From assembly GCA_964017195.1 (NCBI GenBank), contig OZ024897.1:7763951-7827950 (forward strand): a DNA stretch of 64,000 nt, in the 5' to 3' direction. How positions within the stretch are numbered: the stretch's first letter is position 1; every line of letters begins with the position of its first letter. Both the position numbers and the translations under genes were made by a program. This stretch comes from Siderastrea radians (lineage: Eukaryota; Cnidaria; Anthozoa; Scleractinia; Rhizangiidae). A model generated the notes under the pieces. It made no database searches and had not been told where the DNA came from. It saw nothing but the letters and a program-made list of their open reading frames with translations. Below are positions 35,196 to 42,979 of the stretch, one piece after another.

Positions 35196-35388
35196 TGATG
35201 TTTATATGAGTGTTCCTATTAATGAGTTCCTATTTAATAATATGAGTGTTCCTTTTGATAATACGAGTGTTCCTTTTGATAATACGAGTGTTCCTTTTTG
35301 AGTTCCTATTTCATAATATGAGTGTTCCTTTTTGATGAGTTCCTTTTTGATAATATGAGTTCCTATTTAATAATACGAGTTCCGCATC
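35196..35388 (+). repeat. subterminal tandem repeat (TGAGTGTTCCT units)
   Basis: Repeated units of TGAGTTCCTATTTAATAAT and CGAGTGTTCCTTTTGATAAT, about 20-27 bp each, lie just inside the left inverted repeat. They could be part of a replication or packaging signal, but that is speculation. Confidence 0.75.
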
Positions 35389-35389
35389 G

Positions 35390-35602
35390 GTGGAGTGCGA
35401 TCAAGTGACCAGAGGAACTTCCCCTGCAAGTGACGAGAGTTGGCAAGAGAGGGATCACGTGACCAGACGTGAGATCCTGTCCTTGCTCGGCTTGGACTTA
35501 AGTGAAGACGACGACGACACCCATTCCTGTCGACGCCATTCCCCTGTCCGTAATCCCCACGTCGCCAGAGGTGAGATCCTGTCCTTGCTCGGATTGGACT
35601 AG
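35390..35602 (+). CDS. small acidic ORF sharing the polymerase N-terminal motif
   Basis: A possible 70-aa protein (the first codon as listed may be non-ATG). It has EILSLLGLDLSEDDDD followed by THSC and, at its C-terminus, a second EILSLLGLD. The polymerase at 51340 starts with a matching EILSLLDLVLSDSEDN...HSC, and the similarity is visible in the DNA as well (GAGATCCTGTCCTT). It could be a partial duplication of the polymerase 5' end, or a small protein sharing a binding motif. Expression is unproven. Confidence 0.4.
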   Translation: MECDQVTRGTSPASDESWQERDHVTRREILSLLGLDLSEDDDDTHSCRRHSPVRNPHVARGEILSLLGLD

Positions 35603-35635
35603 AGATGAAGGAATAATCAGATCATCGATGAGTGT

Positions 35636-35790
35636 GAAAACATGAAATGGGACGGTGGTTTTTTATAGAGAAACAAAAGGGTCCCATGGGAGGGAAGGGA
35701 CCAATGAGAAGGAGGTCCCATGATACTTTGGGAGGGGGACGGGGACGAGGAGGGGGGACCCCCCTCCCCCCTCTCCTTAGATAGACCATC
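35636..35790 (-). repeat. inverted copy of the polymerase promoter region
   Basis: The reverse complement of this segment resembles 51160-51315: an AGAGGGGGGAGGGGGGTCCC block, a CCAAT-type box, then TTCTCTATAAAAAAC. The same promoter-like module is thus present at both ends of the element in opposite orientations. No minus-strand gene is evident downstream of this copy. Confidence 0.55.
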
Positions 35791-35810
35791 AGGCATTGCG
35801 CGAATGGGGG

Positions 35811-35818
35811 TATATAAG
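35811..35818 (+). promoter_or_regulatory. TATA box for the 174-aa gene
   Basis: TATATAAG, 77 nt before the ATG at 35895. It lies inside the non-ATG extension of that reading frame, which supports the ATG as the real start. Confidence 0.55.
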
Positions 35819-35894
35819 TCAAGGGAGGCCCCAGGACGCCATTCCTAGCTTTGAGTTCAGTCTCTGTGACTTATGCCAGTTGAGGAAAGCAGAA

Positions 35895-36419
35895 ATGTCG
35901 GAAACGAGAAGAGTATTGGGGTGCCTGGGTAGCGAGATGAATGTAGGAGGAGCAGACTACTTGAGGAGACGAGTGCGACCAGAGGAGACCCCATTGGACC
36001 GTCATGCGAGACGCATGCATGAACAACAGCAGCAAGTTTGGCGGGGACTGACCCGGGAGCGCGTGGCCGCCTTTCTGCGTATGTTTTTGATGTGTTTCGT
36101 GGAACTTGAAAATGGCTTGCCACTCCACCCTATCACCTATGGGATGTTAAAGAAAGCTCTCGTGAAGGACATCATCCCATGGATCCATTTTCGTTTGGTT
36201 TACACCATGGAGGAGAGGTGGTGGCCCATTACCTTGGGGCAGTTTAGAGAAGTGAATGGCTACTTGGCGGACCACCTGCCGCGGATCCACAAGGACGACG
36301 CATGGGATGCCATTCGGTATTTTTACGAGGAAGTGGTGAGACAGCGGGAGGAGTATAAACGGTTGGGGCAGTTGGAGAGGGAGGCCACGGAGAGTGTACG
36401 ACGTTGTTTGAACAGTTGA
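35895..36419 (+). CDS. unknown Polinton protein, 174 aa
   Basis: Starts at the first ATG after the TATA box at 35811; the longer frame begins at a TTG and would include the TATA box. The protein is mostly helical, basic in the first 60 residues, and rich in Trp and aromatic residues in the middle (PWIHFRLVYTMEERWWP). I do not recognise a family. It is the first sizeable plus-strand gene of the element and is followed by the convergent SLOG gene, with AT-rich sequence between them. Confidence 0.65.
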   Translation: MSETRRVLGCLGSEMNVGGADYLRRRVRPEETPLDRHARRMHEQQQQVWRGLTRERVAAFLRMFLMCFVELENGLPLHPITYGMLKKALVKDIIPWIHFRLVYTMEERWWPITLGQFREVNGYLADHLPRIHKDDAWDAIRYFYEEVVRQREEYKRLGQLEREATESVRRCLNS

Positions 36420-36682
36420 ACATTTTTTTATTCCTGTTGAGTTTATTGTGAGTCAAGACGCATGTGAGTCAAGATCCACTATTTATGACCAAGTGCAAAA
36501 CCAGTGTTGTCAGTTTTTTAAAATTTTTTAATTAAAAAGAGTTCATGTTTTTTACAAATGGTTGTTGGTGTTGTTGCCACGCAGGCGTTCCTATGTACAA
36601 TTGGAAAAAAAAAACTACAATTGGAAAAATAAAAACTAAAAAAGGGTCTATGTACAAATTCCAAAAGTAAAAACTAAAACCA

Positions 36683-37375
36683 TTACAAATGAAAGTCTTC
36701 CAGTTCCATACGTAATTGATCAATGTTCTCGGGGAGACAGAAGGTGCGGTTGAACAAGGCTTGAATTTCGGCTCGGGTTTTGTCGTCCAGGTCCCGGGAT
36801 CCTACCACGGCACTGCTTTGATGAAGGGTGGGTTTTTTGGGGCCCCAAGGAACAAATTGACTGCCAGTGACCAGGGTGGCGGCATTCTCGTTGACTTGGT
36901 AGTAATGGTCCGAACGGTACCACGTTTGACTGGGAATGTCAAAGAGATAGACGGGTTTGCCTAAATCCATGGCCAATTGCACAGTCCAACCAGTGCCTCC
37001 TTTCACGCGTTTATGATCCGGTTCCAAGATGCCAAAGGCATAGATGGTATGGGCTTTCTTGGCCAATTGATAATTGCGCTGCAGCAATTGCAGGGTGTAA
37101 AAATGACTGGGCATTTTTTTGCCTAGTTTCTCTGCTGCCTGGTGAAGATGAGGATTGGCCAGCATCAGCACTTCCACCGTAGAAGGGGTGATGAACGTGG
37201 CTCGAGGATGGTTCGGTGGGACCAGGACTTCGAGTTGCATCCCAAAGTGTTTGGCCTGTTCTTCGACGAGGGCATCCGTACCTTTGGCTCCCCCGGTGTA
37301 GACCACGTGTCCATGACCCACTTGCAGTTCCAAGGCACCGAGATCTTGTTCTCCGATCATGATGTCTGGTGGCAT
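36683..37375 (-). CDS. SLOG (DprA/LOG-like Rossmann) protein, apparently circularly permuted
   Basis: 230 aa from the first ATG (37375); upstream in-frame codons start only from a TTG. Residues 28-34 are GGAKGTD, the nucleotide-binding glycine loop of the SLOG/DprA/LOG superfamily. Residues 126-146 (GGTGW, then GKPVYLFD) match the second conserved strand-loop. The element normally found first in SLOG folds, VGSR plus a helix, is instead at residues 191-212 (AVVGSRDLDDKTRAEI), after the rest of the domain. SLOG domains bind or process nucleotides and nucleotide-derived signals and occur in DNA uptake and immune systems. The ligand here is unknown. Divergent from the gene at 37585, sharing a CCAAT-box region. 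Confidence 0.75.
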   Translation of the reverse strand: MPPDIMIGEQDLGALELQVGHGHVVYTGGAKGTDALVEEQAKHFGMQLEVLVPPNHPRATFITPSTVEVLMLANPHLHQAAEKLGKKMPSHFYTLQLLQRNYQLAKKAHTIYAFGILEPDHKRVKGGTGWTVQLAMDLGKPVYLFDIPSQTWYRSDHYYQVNENAATLVTGSQFVPWGPKKPTLHQSSAVVGSRDLDDKTRAEIQALFNRTFCLPENIDQLRMELEDFHL

Positions 37376-37405
37376 GGCTTGGGAGAATGACGATGTAGGG
37401 AGCAA

Positions 37406-37584
37406 GGGACCCTCTTAAATAGGAACACCTGACCAATGGGAAGACAAGAGGTCCTTATAAGGTCATAACAAGCTGACCAATGGGACGAGGAGATGCCCTT
37501 ATAAGGTCATAACAAGCTGACCAATGACAGCGTAGGGGTATGGGTATAAAAAGGCAGGGGTAGGTGAAAAAAATCGTGAGCACG
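37406..37584. promoter_or_regulatory. bidirectional promoter with three CCAAT boxes at 44-bp spacing
   Basis: CCAAT at 37433, 37477 and 37521 lies in tandem units (CTTATAAGGTCATAACAAGC then TGACCAATGG). On the plus side TATAAAAA at 37545 precedes the ATG at 37585 by 40 nt. On the minus side TATTTAAG at 37421-37414 precedes the ATG at 37375 by about 40 nt. The arrangement suggests coordinated transcription of the SLOG and GRF genes. Confidence 0.65.
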
Positions 37585-38478
37585 ATGTCAGACGATCGGA
37601 AGAGAAAGACAACGCATCCCCCAGAGGGGAAGAAGAAGAAGAAGACGATTCAAACGATGACGCCCGTGGACTGTGATCCGGTGGTAGGGGAGGTGGTGGA
37701 AGATACCCGAGCGGCGGTGGAAGAGATGATGAAAGAATTGAATGACATGGCGGAGCAATCTACCCCCCAATTCACTCTGATGACCGTGTATGACAATGAG
37801 GTGGGCCATTATCCAATCAAAGACAACAAGGAAAAGGTGGACACTATGGTATGCCCTTGCCATGACGTGCGTTTGGAGGCCCGAGAATCTCAAAAGGGGT
37901 GGAAGTATGTGAAATGTCCCATGCAACCCTGTTTGCTGTTTTGTGGCCAAGATCAAGCTCTGGAGTATATGAAAGCCGTGTATAGCCAGCCTCATACAGA
38001 AGTGTTGGACATGTGGACTTGTTTACAGTGCTTTTGCCGGGAACCCGCCACGCTGCAACAGAGCCATTCGACCCAGAACCCCGATCGTTTGTTTCTGAAT
38101 TGTTCCAAGAAAACGTGTGGCTTCTTCCGATGGGCCGATCAACCCTTGGGTCCCAAGTACTGGAGTTGGTTTCATGACAACCCGCCCAAGAAAGCCGATC
38201 AACAAGCGGAATCTCCTTTGTCTACCCGGGATGCGCAAGGATATCCCAAGCGGGGCTATGACATCCCAGGCCCACCTCCTCGTGCCCCCAGGAAAGAGGA
38301 TCGCCCCCTGACAGATTATGAGAAACAATTGTTGCGAGAAATTCAAGAGCTCAAGAACCGTCAAGAAATGATGGTGGCCCCAGCACCACCACCCCCCAAG
38401 TACAGTGACAGTGTAGAGAACTGGCAGAAAGATCTCGAGACCGTCGCCTGTGGTCGTCATCGTCTAGGTCTCTTTTAA
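37585..38478 (+). CDS. GRF-type zinc-finger protein
   Basis: 297 aa from the ATG after TATAAAAA; the longer frame begins at GTG. The N-terminus is Lys-rich (residues 6-20). Two zinc-binding modules follow: a degenerate one (C90, C92, C111, C116) and a good GRF-like finger (C149, C151, C173, C178 with CGFFRWAD). GRF fingers bind single-stranded nucleic acid and occur in topoisomerase IIIa, APE2 and NEIL3, so a role in DNA replication or repair of the element is plausible. The C-terminal third is Pro-rich with a short coiled-coil-like segment (about 252-270). Exact role unknown. Confidence 0.7.
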   Translation: MSDDRKRKTTHPPEGKKKKKTIQTMTPVDCDPVVGEVVEDTRAAVEEMMKELNDMAEQSTPQFTLMTVYDNEVGHYPIKDNKEKVDTMVCPCHDVRLEARESQKGWKYVKCPMQPCLLFCGQDQALEYMKAVYSQPHTEVLDMWTCLQCFCREPATLQQSHSTQNPDRLFLNCSKKTCGFFRWADQPLGPKYWSWFHDNPPKKADQQAESPLSTRDAQGYPKRGYDIPGPPPRAPRKEDRPLTDYEKQLLREIQELKNRQEMMVAPAPPPPKYSDSVENWQKDLETVACGRHRLGLF

Positions 38479-38521
38479 TGGTTTAAAAAAGGAGTAGGAA
38501 TAAAATTTTTTATTTGAGTCC

Positions 38522-38893
38522 ATGGAGTCTGCTGTGTGGATGTCTTACGCGTGGGAGGGTCTGTTGTCCCTGGTGGATTGGCAATGCCATCAAACCCTGT
38601 GCCAAGTGTTATATGATCACCAACCCGGCACCCAAATCCCGATTCCTCCCTGTCCCGAGGACACGCACCCTCTCCACATCTTTGAAGAAACCCACGTGGA
38701 TCGTAACCTGTATCGATGGGTGGTGTTTGTGTTATGGTTAAAAGCGCATCCGGACGCCTGGCGATGGTATCGAATCATTCAAAAGGCGCATCCCCACACC
38801 ATCCCTTCCATACCGACCTTATGGGATGAATGCCAGAACGTATGGCCCCTCGAAAGAAAACTCAACGCTGGTCAACAACAACAACCAAGTTGA
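38522..38893 (+). CDS. unknown Polinton protein, 123 aa
   Basis: Starts at an ATG about 30 nt after a TTTAAAAAAGG TATA-like element and ends 64 nt inside the integrase gene in another frame. Trp- and His-rich, probably globular, with no recognised motif. The overlap with the integrase suggests joint transcription. Confidence 0.6.
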   Translation: MESAVWMSYAWEGLLSLVDWQCHQTLCQVLYDHQPGTQIPIPPCPEDTHPLHIFEETHVDRNLYRWVVFVLWLKAHPDAWRWYRIIQKAHPHTIPSIPTLWDECQNVWPLERKLNAGQQQQPS

Positions 38894-40005
38894 AGAGAAC
38901 CAAACGCCCTATCTCGTCCACGAAGAAGAAAAGCAAGGTCTCGCAACAATGGTTAAGCCGTTACCACGATCCTAGCGCCCCGGGGAGTTTAGGTGGGGTG
39001 CAACGGTTTGCCAAAGCCCAGGGCCTCCCGTTGAAAAAAGCCCAACGATTCTTGGAACAGGATGTGGGCTACACCTTGCATAAACCACGACGTCGTCGTT
39101 TTGCTACCATCCCCGTGATCGTAGGGGGGTTAGACGATCAATGGGCCGCGGATTTAGTGGAAGTGCAACGGTTGGCTAAACATAATCGGGGTATACGCTA
39201 CTTATTGACCGTCGTGGATGTCTTGTCCAAGTACGCGTGGGTCCAACCGTTGAAAACCAAAACCGGGGTGGCCCTCGTCAAAGCCTTTGAGAAGATTGTG
39301 AGACAAGGACGACGACACCCCAATCGATTGCAAACGGATCGAGGGAAAGAATTTTACAATCGGACCTTTCAACGATGGGTGGAGGAGCAAGACATTCACC
39401 ATTTTTCCACCGAAGGGGATGCCAAAGCCAGTGTGGTGGAACGATTTAACCGCACCTTGAAAGAACGGTTGTACCGTTATTTGACCACGGCCAACACCTT
39501 ACGCTTTGACAATGTCTTACCCCAGTTGGTGCAAGGGTACAATGCCACCCGTCATCGAAGTATTGGCATGCCCCCCGAAGACGTGACGTGGGACAACGAA
39601 GAAGCCGTGTGGAAACGATTGTACAGCAAACGATTGAAAGGCTACAAAAAACCCCAATTCAAAGTGGGGGATCGGGTTCGTCTCAACACGATTCATCGGA
39701 CCTTTGAAAAAGGTTATCTCCCCGGTTGGACCGAAGAAGTGTTTGTGGTGCATCGTGTGATCCCGGGCCCCGTGCCCACCTATAAGATTCACGAATGGGA
39801 TGACACCCCCATCCAAGGCACGTTTTATGAAGAGGATTTACAAAAAGTCCAGGTGTCCGATGTATTTCGCATCGAAAAGGTACTTAAGCGTCAAAAAGAT
39901 CGTTGGTTGGTCAAGTGGAAAGGGTGGCCCGACAAGTACAATAGTTGGATTGCTCGTGGTGACGTGACATCCCTTCGACCGCGCAAACGACGCCGACGAC
40001 GATGA
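38830..40005 (+). CDS. retroviral-type integrase with chromodomain
   Basis: 391 aa; the start could be M1 or M5 (38842). Catalytic DDE core with D108 (WAADLVEV), D170 (QTDRGKEFYN) and E204 (VVERFNRTLK), the spacing expected for rve integrases. Before it lies a basic N-terminal region (residues 8-40, 85-92). Residues about 346-379 form a chromodomain (RIEKVL, LVKWKGW, NSWI), which in chromodomain integrases may direct insertion to modified histones. The enzyme joins element ends to target DNA, here leaving 6-bp duplications. The stop overlaps the next ATG (ATGA). Confidence 0.95.
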   Translation: MPERMAPRKKTQRWSTTTTKLKRTKRPISSTKKKSKVSQQWLSRYHDPSAPGSLGGVQRFAKAQGLPLKKAQRFLEQDVGYTLHKPRRRRFATIPVIVGGLDDQWAADLVEVQRLAKHNRGIRYLLTVVDVLSKYAWVQPLKTKTGVALVKAFEKIVRQGRRHPNRLQTDRGKEFYNRTFQRWVEEQDIHHFSTEGDAKASVVERFNRTLKERLYRYLTTANTLRFDNVLPQLVQGYNATRHRSIGMPPEDVTWDNEEAVWKRLYSKRLKGYKKPQFKVGDRVRLNTIHRTFEKGYLPGWTEEVFVVHRVIPGPVPTYKIHEWDDTPIQGTFYEEDLQKVQVSDVFRIEKVLKRQKDRWLVKWKGWPDKYNSWIARGDVTSLRPRKRRRRR

Positions 40006-41042
40006 CGTTCGTCCCCAATTCGTCGTTTTACGTGACGTTGATGAGTCATGCCAGTACCAAGGAGTTTCCGGGCAACAAAGCCCATCAGTTCCGAAACCGG
40101 TTGCCGAAACCCATTCGATTTATGGGACGCGGATGGATGGTGGGCATGGCGAGTTTATCCTTACCCACCATTCCGGTGGTGGCGGAAGAAGGAGGCGTGG
40201 GCGAATCCCATCCTTTGTTGTATGTACGATGGCACGAACGCGTGCACGACAAAGACGATTTGGGGAACGATGTCTGGTGGCATCAACGTCGCGAACTCTT
40301 TACCTACGGCCGGGATATGAAAGAGGAATTGGCCTCGTCGACGGGATCGCACTTGTTTCATCAACTGGTGTACCGGTACGAGCAAAGCCGTGCCAAACAA
40401 ACCCAACCCCTCAACAAATGGGCCGAGAACAATGGCGTCAAATTGTACCCGACCTTTGAATGGACCTCCGACGGGGATTTGGTGTTGAATACCGTCAATG
40501 TGGATTACACACGACAAGTGGCCCGCGTGGAATGGGGTAGAACCTTGGCCTTGAGAATGGGATGGATTGAACAAGTGTCGACGGGAGTCTATCGATTGGG
40601 CCCCAATATCCTACAAGAATTTCATTCGGACACGATTCCTACCCCGTCGGATGTCGTGGATGGCAGCAATAAACCCGCCTTTTGGAAAGTGGATGGGGAT
40701 TATATGAACTTGAGTATGACCTGTAATTGGCGGTTTGTGAATGTGAACGCGACCTTTCGGCCCTCGTTGGAATTTCCCTCGGTGCGTCCTTTGCACGTGT
40801 ATTGTGATGTAGGGACCAGTAGTATGGTAGGGGGTCGCATCACGGATCTCTTACGAGAAATCAAGTACCAGCCCAAAGAAACCACGCACTTTGAACCGCG
40901 TCATATTCAATATGTCCCGGTACGCAACGAAGTGATGGAAATCGTGGAAACGCAAATGGCCGAAATCAATGGGGATCTCGCCCAATTTGGCGAAGGGCAT
41001 ACCCTCCTGACCCTCCACTTTAAAAGGGAGGTGGTGGTGTGA
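40002..41042 (+). CDS. virion-type protein, paralogue A (candidate minor capsid/penton)
   Basis: 346 aa, starting in the ATGA overlap with the integrase. It begins with SSFYVTLMSHAS, then FRNRLPKPI and GWMVGMASLSLP. This beginning (SFYVTL, a polar segment, an LPKP strand, W-VG-) recurs in Polinton proteins of animals, which I remember as virion-associated; the penton or minor capsid role is inference. Beta-rich throughout, without a signal peptide. The gene downstream is a clear paralogue, so the pair arose by tandem duplication. Confidence 0.65.
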   Translation: MTFVPNSSFYVTLMSHASTKEFPGNKAHQFRNRLPKPIRFMGRGWMVGMASLSLPTIPVVAEEGGVGESHPLLYVRWHERVHDKDDLGNDVWWHQRRELFTYGRDMKEELASSTGSHLFHQLVYRYEQSRAKQTQPLNKWAENNGVKLYPTFEWTSDGDLVLNTVNVDYTRQVARVEWGRTLALRMGWIEQVSTGVYRLGPNILQEFHSDTIPTPSDVVDGSNKPAFWKVDGDYMNLSMTCNWRFVNVNATFRPSLEFPSVRPLHVYCDVGTSSMVGGRITDLLREIKYQPKETTHFEPRHIQYVPVRNEVMEIVETQMAEINGDLAQFGEGHTLLTLHFKREVVV

Positions 41043-41053
41043 AGCAGACAAAG

Positions 41054-42087
41054 ATGTCGTTCTACGTGACGTTACCCAGTCATTCCAACCGACGGGAATT
41101 TCCCAACAACCAAGCCAATAACTTCAAGATTCGTCTACCGAAACCGTTACAACTCACAGGGGGTGGATGGCAAGTGGGGTTGAGTGCCATTTCCTTACCG
41201 GATGCGCGCGTCAATTTGTACGAGTTGGTGATGAAAGGACAACACGTCTTAGGCATCAAATGGCACCTAAAAGCCCCCAGTCAAGACGGAGGGACCTATA
41301 ACAAATATGGAGCGGCCGTGACCAAAATTGACGATATTAACGACTGGGATTGGGTGGTGGACGGGTGAGTTTTATGAAAGCCGCCATTACTCATGTGGAA
41401 CAGAAACGACGGGAATCGGTGATCCAAGGGGGTACGTTTTTGGACGAGCAAGGCAAACACACGTACGTCAAGTTTCGTTGGGAAGGGGAGGATCTGCTCA
41501 TTGACAACACGAATGTCTCTCATGATGGATCCGTTCGCACGCCCTCGTTTGCCGTTCATACCAAGTTAGCTGCCAAGATGGGATGGTTACGTAAAATCAC
41601 CAGCGGATGGATTTTGGGCCCGAACTTACAGCAAGACTTCCTGGGGGATCAAATCCCCGACATGACCAAGAACAGCGATTGGAAGGATATCACCGATAAG
41701 GATGGGAACCCGGTGTTTTGGACCACCAGTCGAGTGCAAGACTACATGGAATTGAGTATGAGTTGTGGTTGGCGTTTCACCAACTTGAATGTGGCGTTTC
41801 GGGCGGTGGTGGGGGAACCCACACGATCGTTGCACGTGTACTCGGACGTGGCAGGCAGCACGGTGGTGGGCAATCGCGTGACCGATTTGTTGCGTGAAAT
41901 CCAGTACAAGCGACAAGCACGTGGCACCCTGTACTTTGAACCGTTGCACATTCAATACATGTCTCTTCGTAACGAGGTGGTGGAAATGATTCACGTTCAA
42001 GTGGCTGAAACGATTGGTGCCGGAGGCGACTTGGTCAAGTTTGGTGACGGTCATACCATTGTCACGTTACACTTCAAAAAGACATAA
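41054..42087 (+). pseudogene. virion-type protein, paralogue B, frameshifted
   Basis: Starts at the ATG 12 nt after the end of paralogue A; the frame also extends back to a GTG at 41039. It opens SFYVTLPSHSN, IRLPKPLQL, GWQVGLSAISLP like paralogue A. The first frame ends at a TGA at 41366. Homology to paralogue A continues in the +1 position class (ending at 42087), and stops in that frame at 41299, 41326 and 41335 place the break between 41338 and 41368. A one-base indel explains it. No slippery site is obvious; GTGAGT at the break resembles a splice donor. The remainder matches paralogue A well (GWILGPNLQQDF, VTDLLREIQY, FGDGHTIVTLHF). Confidence 0.75.
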
Positions 42088-42092
42088 AAAAG
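42083..42092 (+). promoter_or_regulatory. TATA-like element before the 76-aa gene
   Basis: CATAAAAAAG, about 32 nt before the ATG at 42124, overlapping the end of paralogue B. Confidence 0.35.
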
Positions 42093-42123
42093 AGAGTCGA
42101 GAAGGAACCCCCAGTCAATCATC

Positions 42124-42354
42124 ATGCCTCCGAAACGACGACGACGACGACAACGACGCCGACGTCCCCAAGCGGGGGAAGGGATCAATGCCGTGATTGC
42201 GGGAATTCCTAAAACGGCCTGGTCCATCACCAAAGGGCTAGAAAAGTTGGCGAAAAAGAATGCCAGAAAATCGCATTTGAAACGCATGGAGGAAATCCGA
42301 CAAGGAAAACGAAAACGCTATGCGGGGGAATCGTTTACGTGCAGCCTCATGTGA
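42124..42354 (+). CDS. small Arg-rich basic protein, 76 aa
   Basis: The first 14 residues are almost all Arg/Lys (KRRRRRQRRRR), followed by a hydrophobic amphipathic stretch (INAVIAGIPKTAW) and a Lys/Arg-rich C-terminus. Composition suits a DNA-condensing core or nuclear-targeted protein, as in adenovirus core proteins; that is analogy only. Confidence 0.6.
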   Translation: MPPKRRRRRQRRRRPQAGEGINAVIAGIPKTAWSITKGLEKLAKKNARKSHLKRMEEIRQGKRKRYAGESFTCSLM

Positions 42355-42355
42355 G

Positions 42356-42363
42356 TATAAAAA
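42356..42363 (+). promoter_or_regulatory. TATA box for the gene at 42424
   Basis: TATAAAAA directly after the stop of the previous gene, 61 nt before the ATG. Confidence 0.5.
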
Positions 42364-42423
42364 GAGACGAACCCCCTGTGAAAAACAACCAAAGGCATCC
42401 CTGGTGAAGAAGAAGAAGACACC

Positions 42424-42750
42424 ATGCGTGGGGGAAGTTTGACACGATTTCGGACCGACGAGTGGTATGATCAACAAGGCAAAGGGTTGGCGACGGACCT
42501 GATGCGTGGGGGGTTGCAAGGTCTTATAAGGACACGAAATCCTTTAAAACTGCCTAGTAATATCAAGAGAGGCTTGACAACGGGTTTGACACGTGGGATC
42601 AAACGCAAAGCCGAAGACGCCCTTAAAAAGGAAATTACCAAACAAGCCAAGAAAGCGTTGAGTCATAAGAGCGTGAAAGACGCCGTGCGGGTTGCCAGTG
42701 CCTTATTTCCCAAACAAACCAAACGGGCGCGTGATATTTTGGGCGTGTGA
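42424..42750 (+). CDS. small basic protein with adenain-like cleavage motifs, 108 aa
   Basis: It has a Gly/Arg-rich N-terminus including MRGGS at the start and DLMRGGLQG near residue 28; M-x-G-G-x fits the adenovirus protease consensus. This is followed by LTTGLTRGIKRKAED and a Lys/Ala-rich helix. A core or minor virion protein processed by the element's own protease is a reasonable inference. Its stop nearly abuts the next ATG. Confidence 0.6.
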   Translation: MRGGSLTRFRTDEWYDQQGKGLATDLMRGGLQGLIRTRNPLKLPSNIKRGLTTGLTRGIKRKAEDALKKEITKQAKKALSHKSVKDAVRVASALFPKQTKRARDILGV

Positions 42751-42752
42751 AC

Positions 42753-42977
42753 ATGGATCCCGTGCATTCACGACCTCGACGGATTCGCAGTAATCGAGGG
42801 TTGACTCAATGGGGTGGCCTGTATCCGTTTTGGAAACTGATGCGGCGACAACGTGGCGGTTGGTTGAGTCCCGAGGTGATGAGACTGCCCGGGTTTGATT
42901 TGAGACAACATTTAGCACGACGACGACGGTATAAAAACCCCTCACGGCGACGACGTACCACCACTCGACGACGTTAA
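42753..42977 (+). CDS. small basic protein with QRGG motif, 74 aa
   Basis: Starts at the ATG 2 nt after the previous stop (a GTG 6 nt upstream is also in frame). It contains RRQRGGWLS, a candidate protease site, and ends in a run of Arg/Thr (RRRRTTTRRR). Two nt separate its stop from the capsid ATG, so it belongs to the same transcription unit. Core-like composition; function unknown. Confidence 0.6.
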   Translation: MDPVHSRPRRIRSNRGLTQWGGLYPFWKLMRRQRGGWLSPEVMRLPGFDLRQHLARRRRYKNPSRRRRTTTRRR

Positions 42978-42979
42978 AC

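Noticed and set aside
41338..41368. Programmed ribosomal frameshift in paralogue B
   Set aside because: No slippery heptamer or clear downstream structure seen; a simple indel (or less likely a splice) explains it better.
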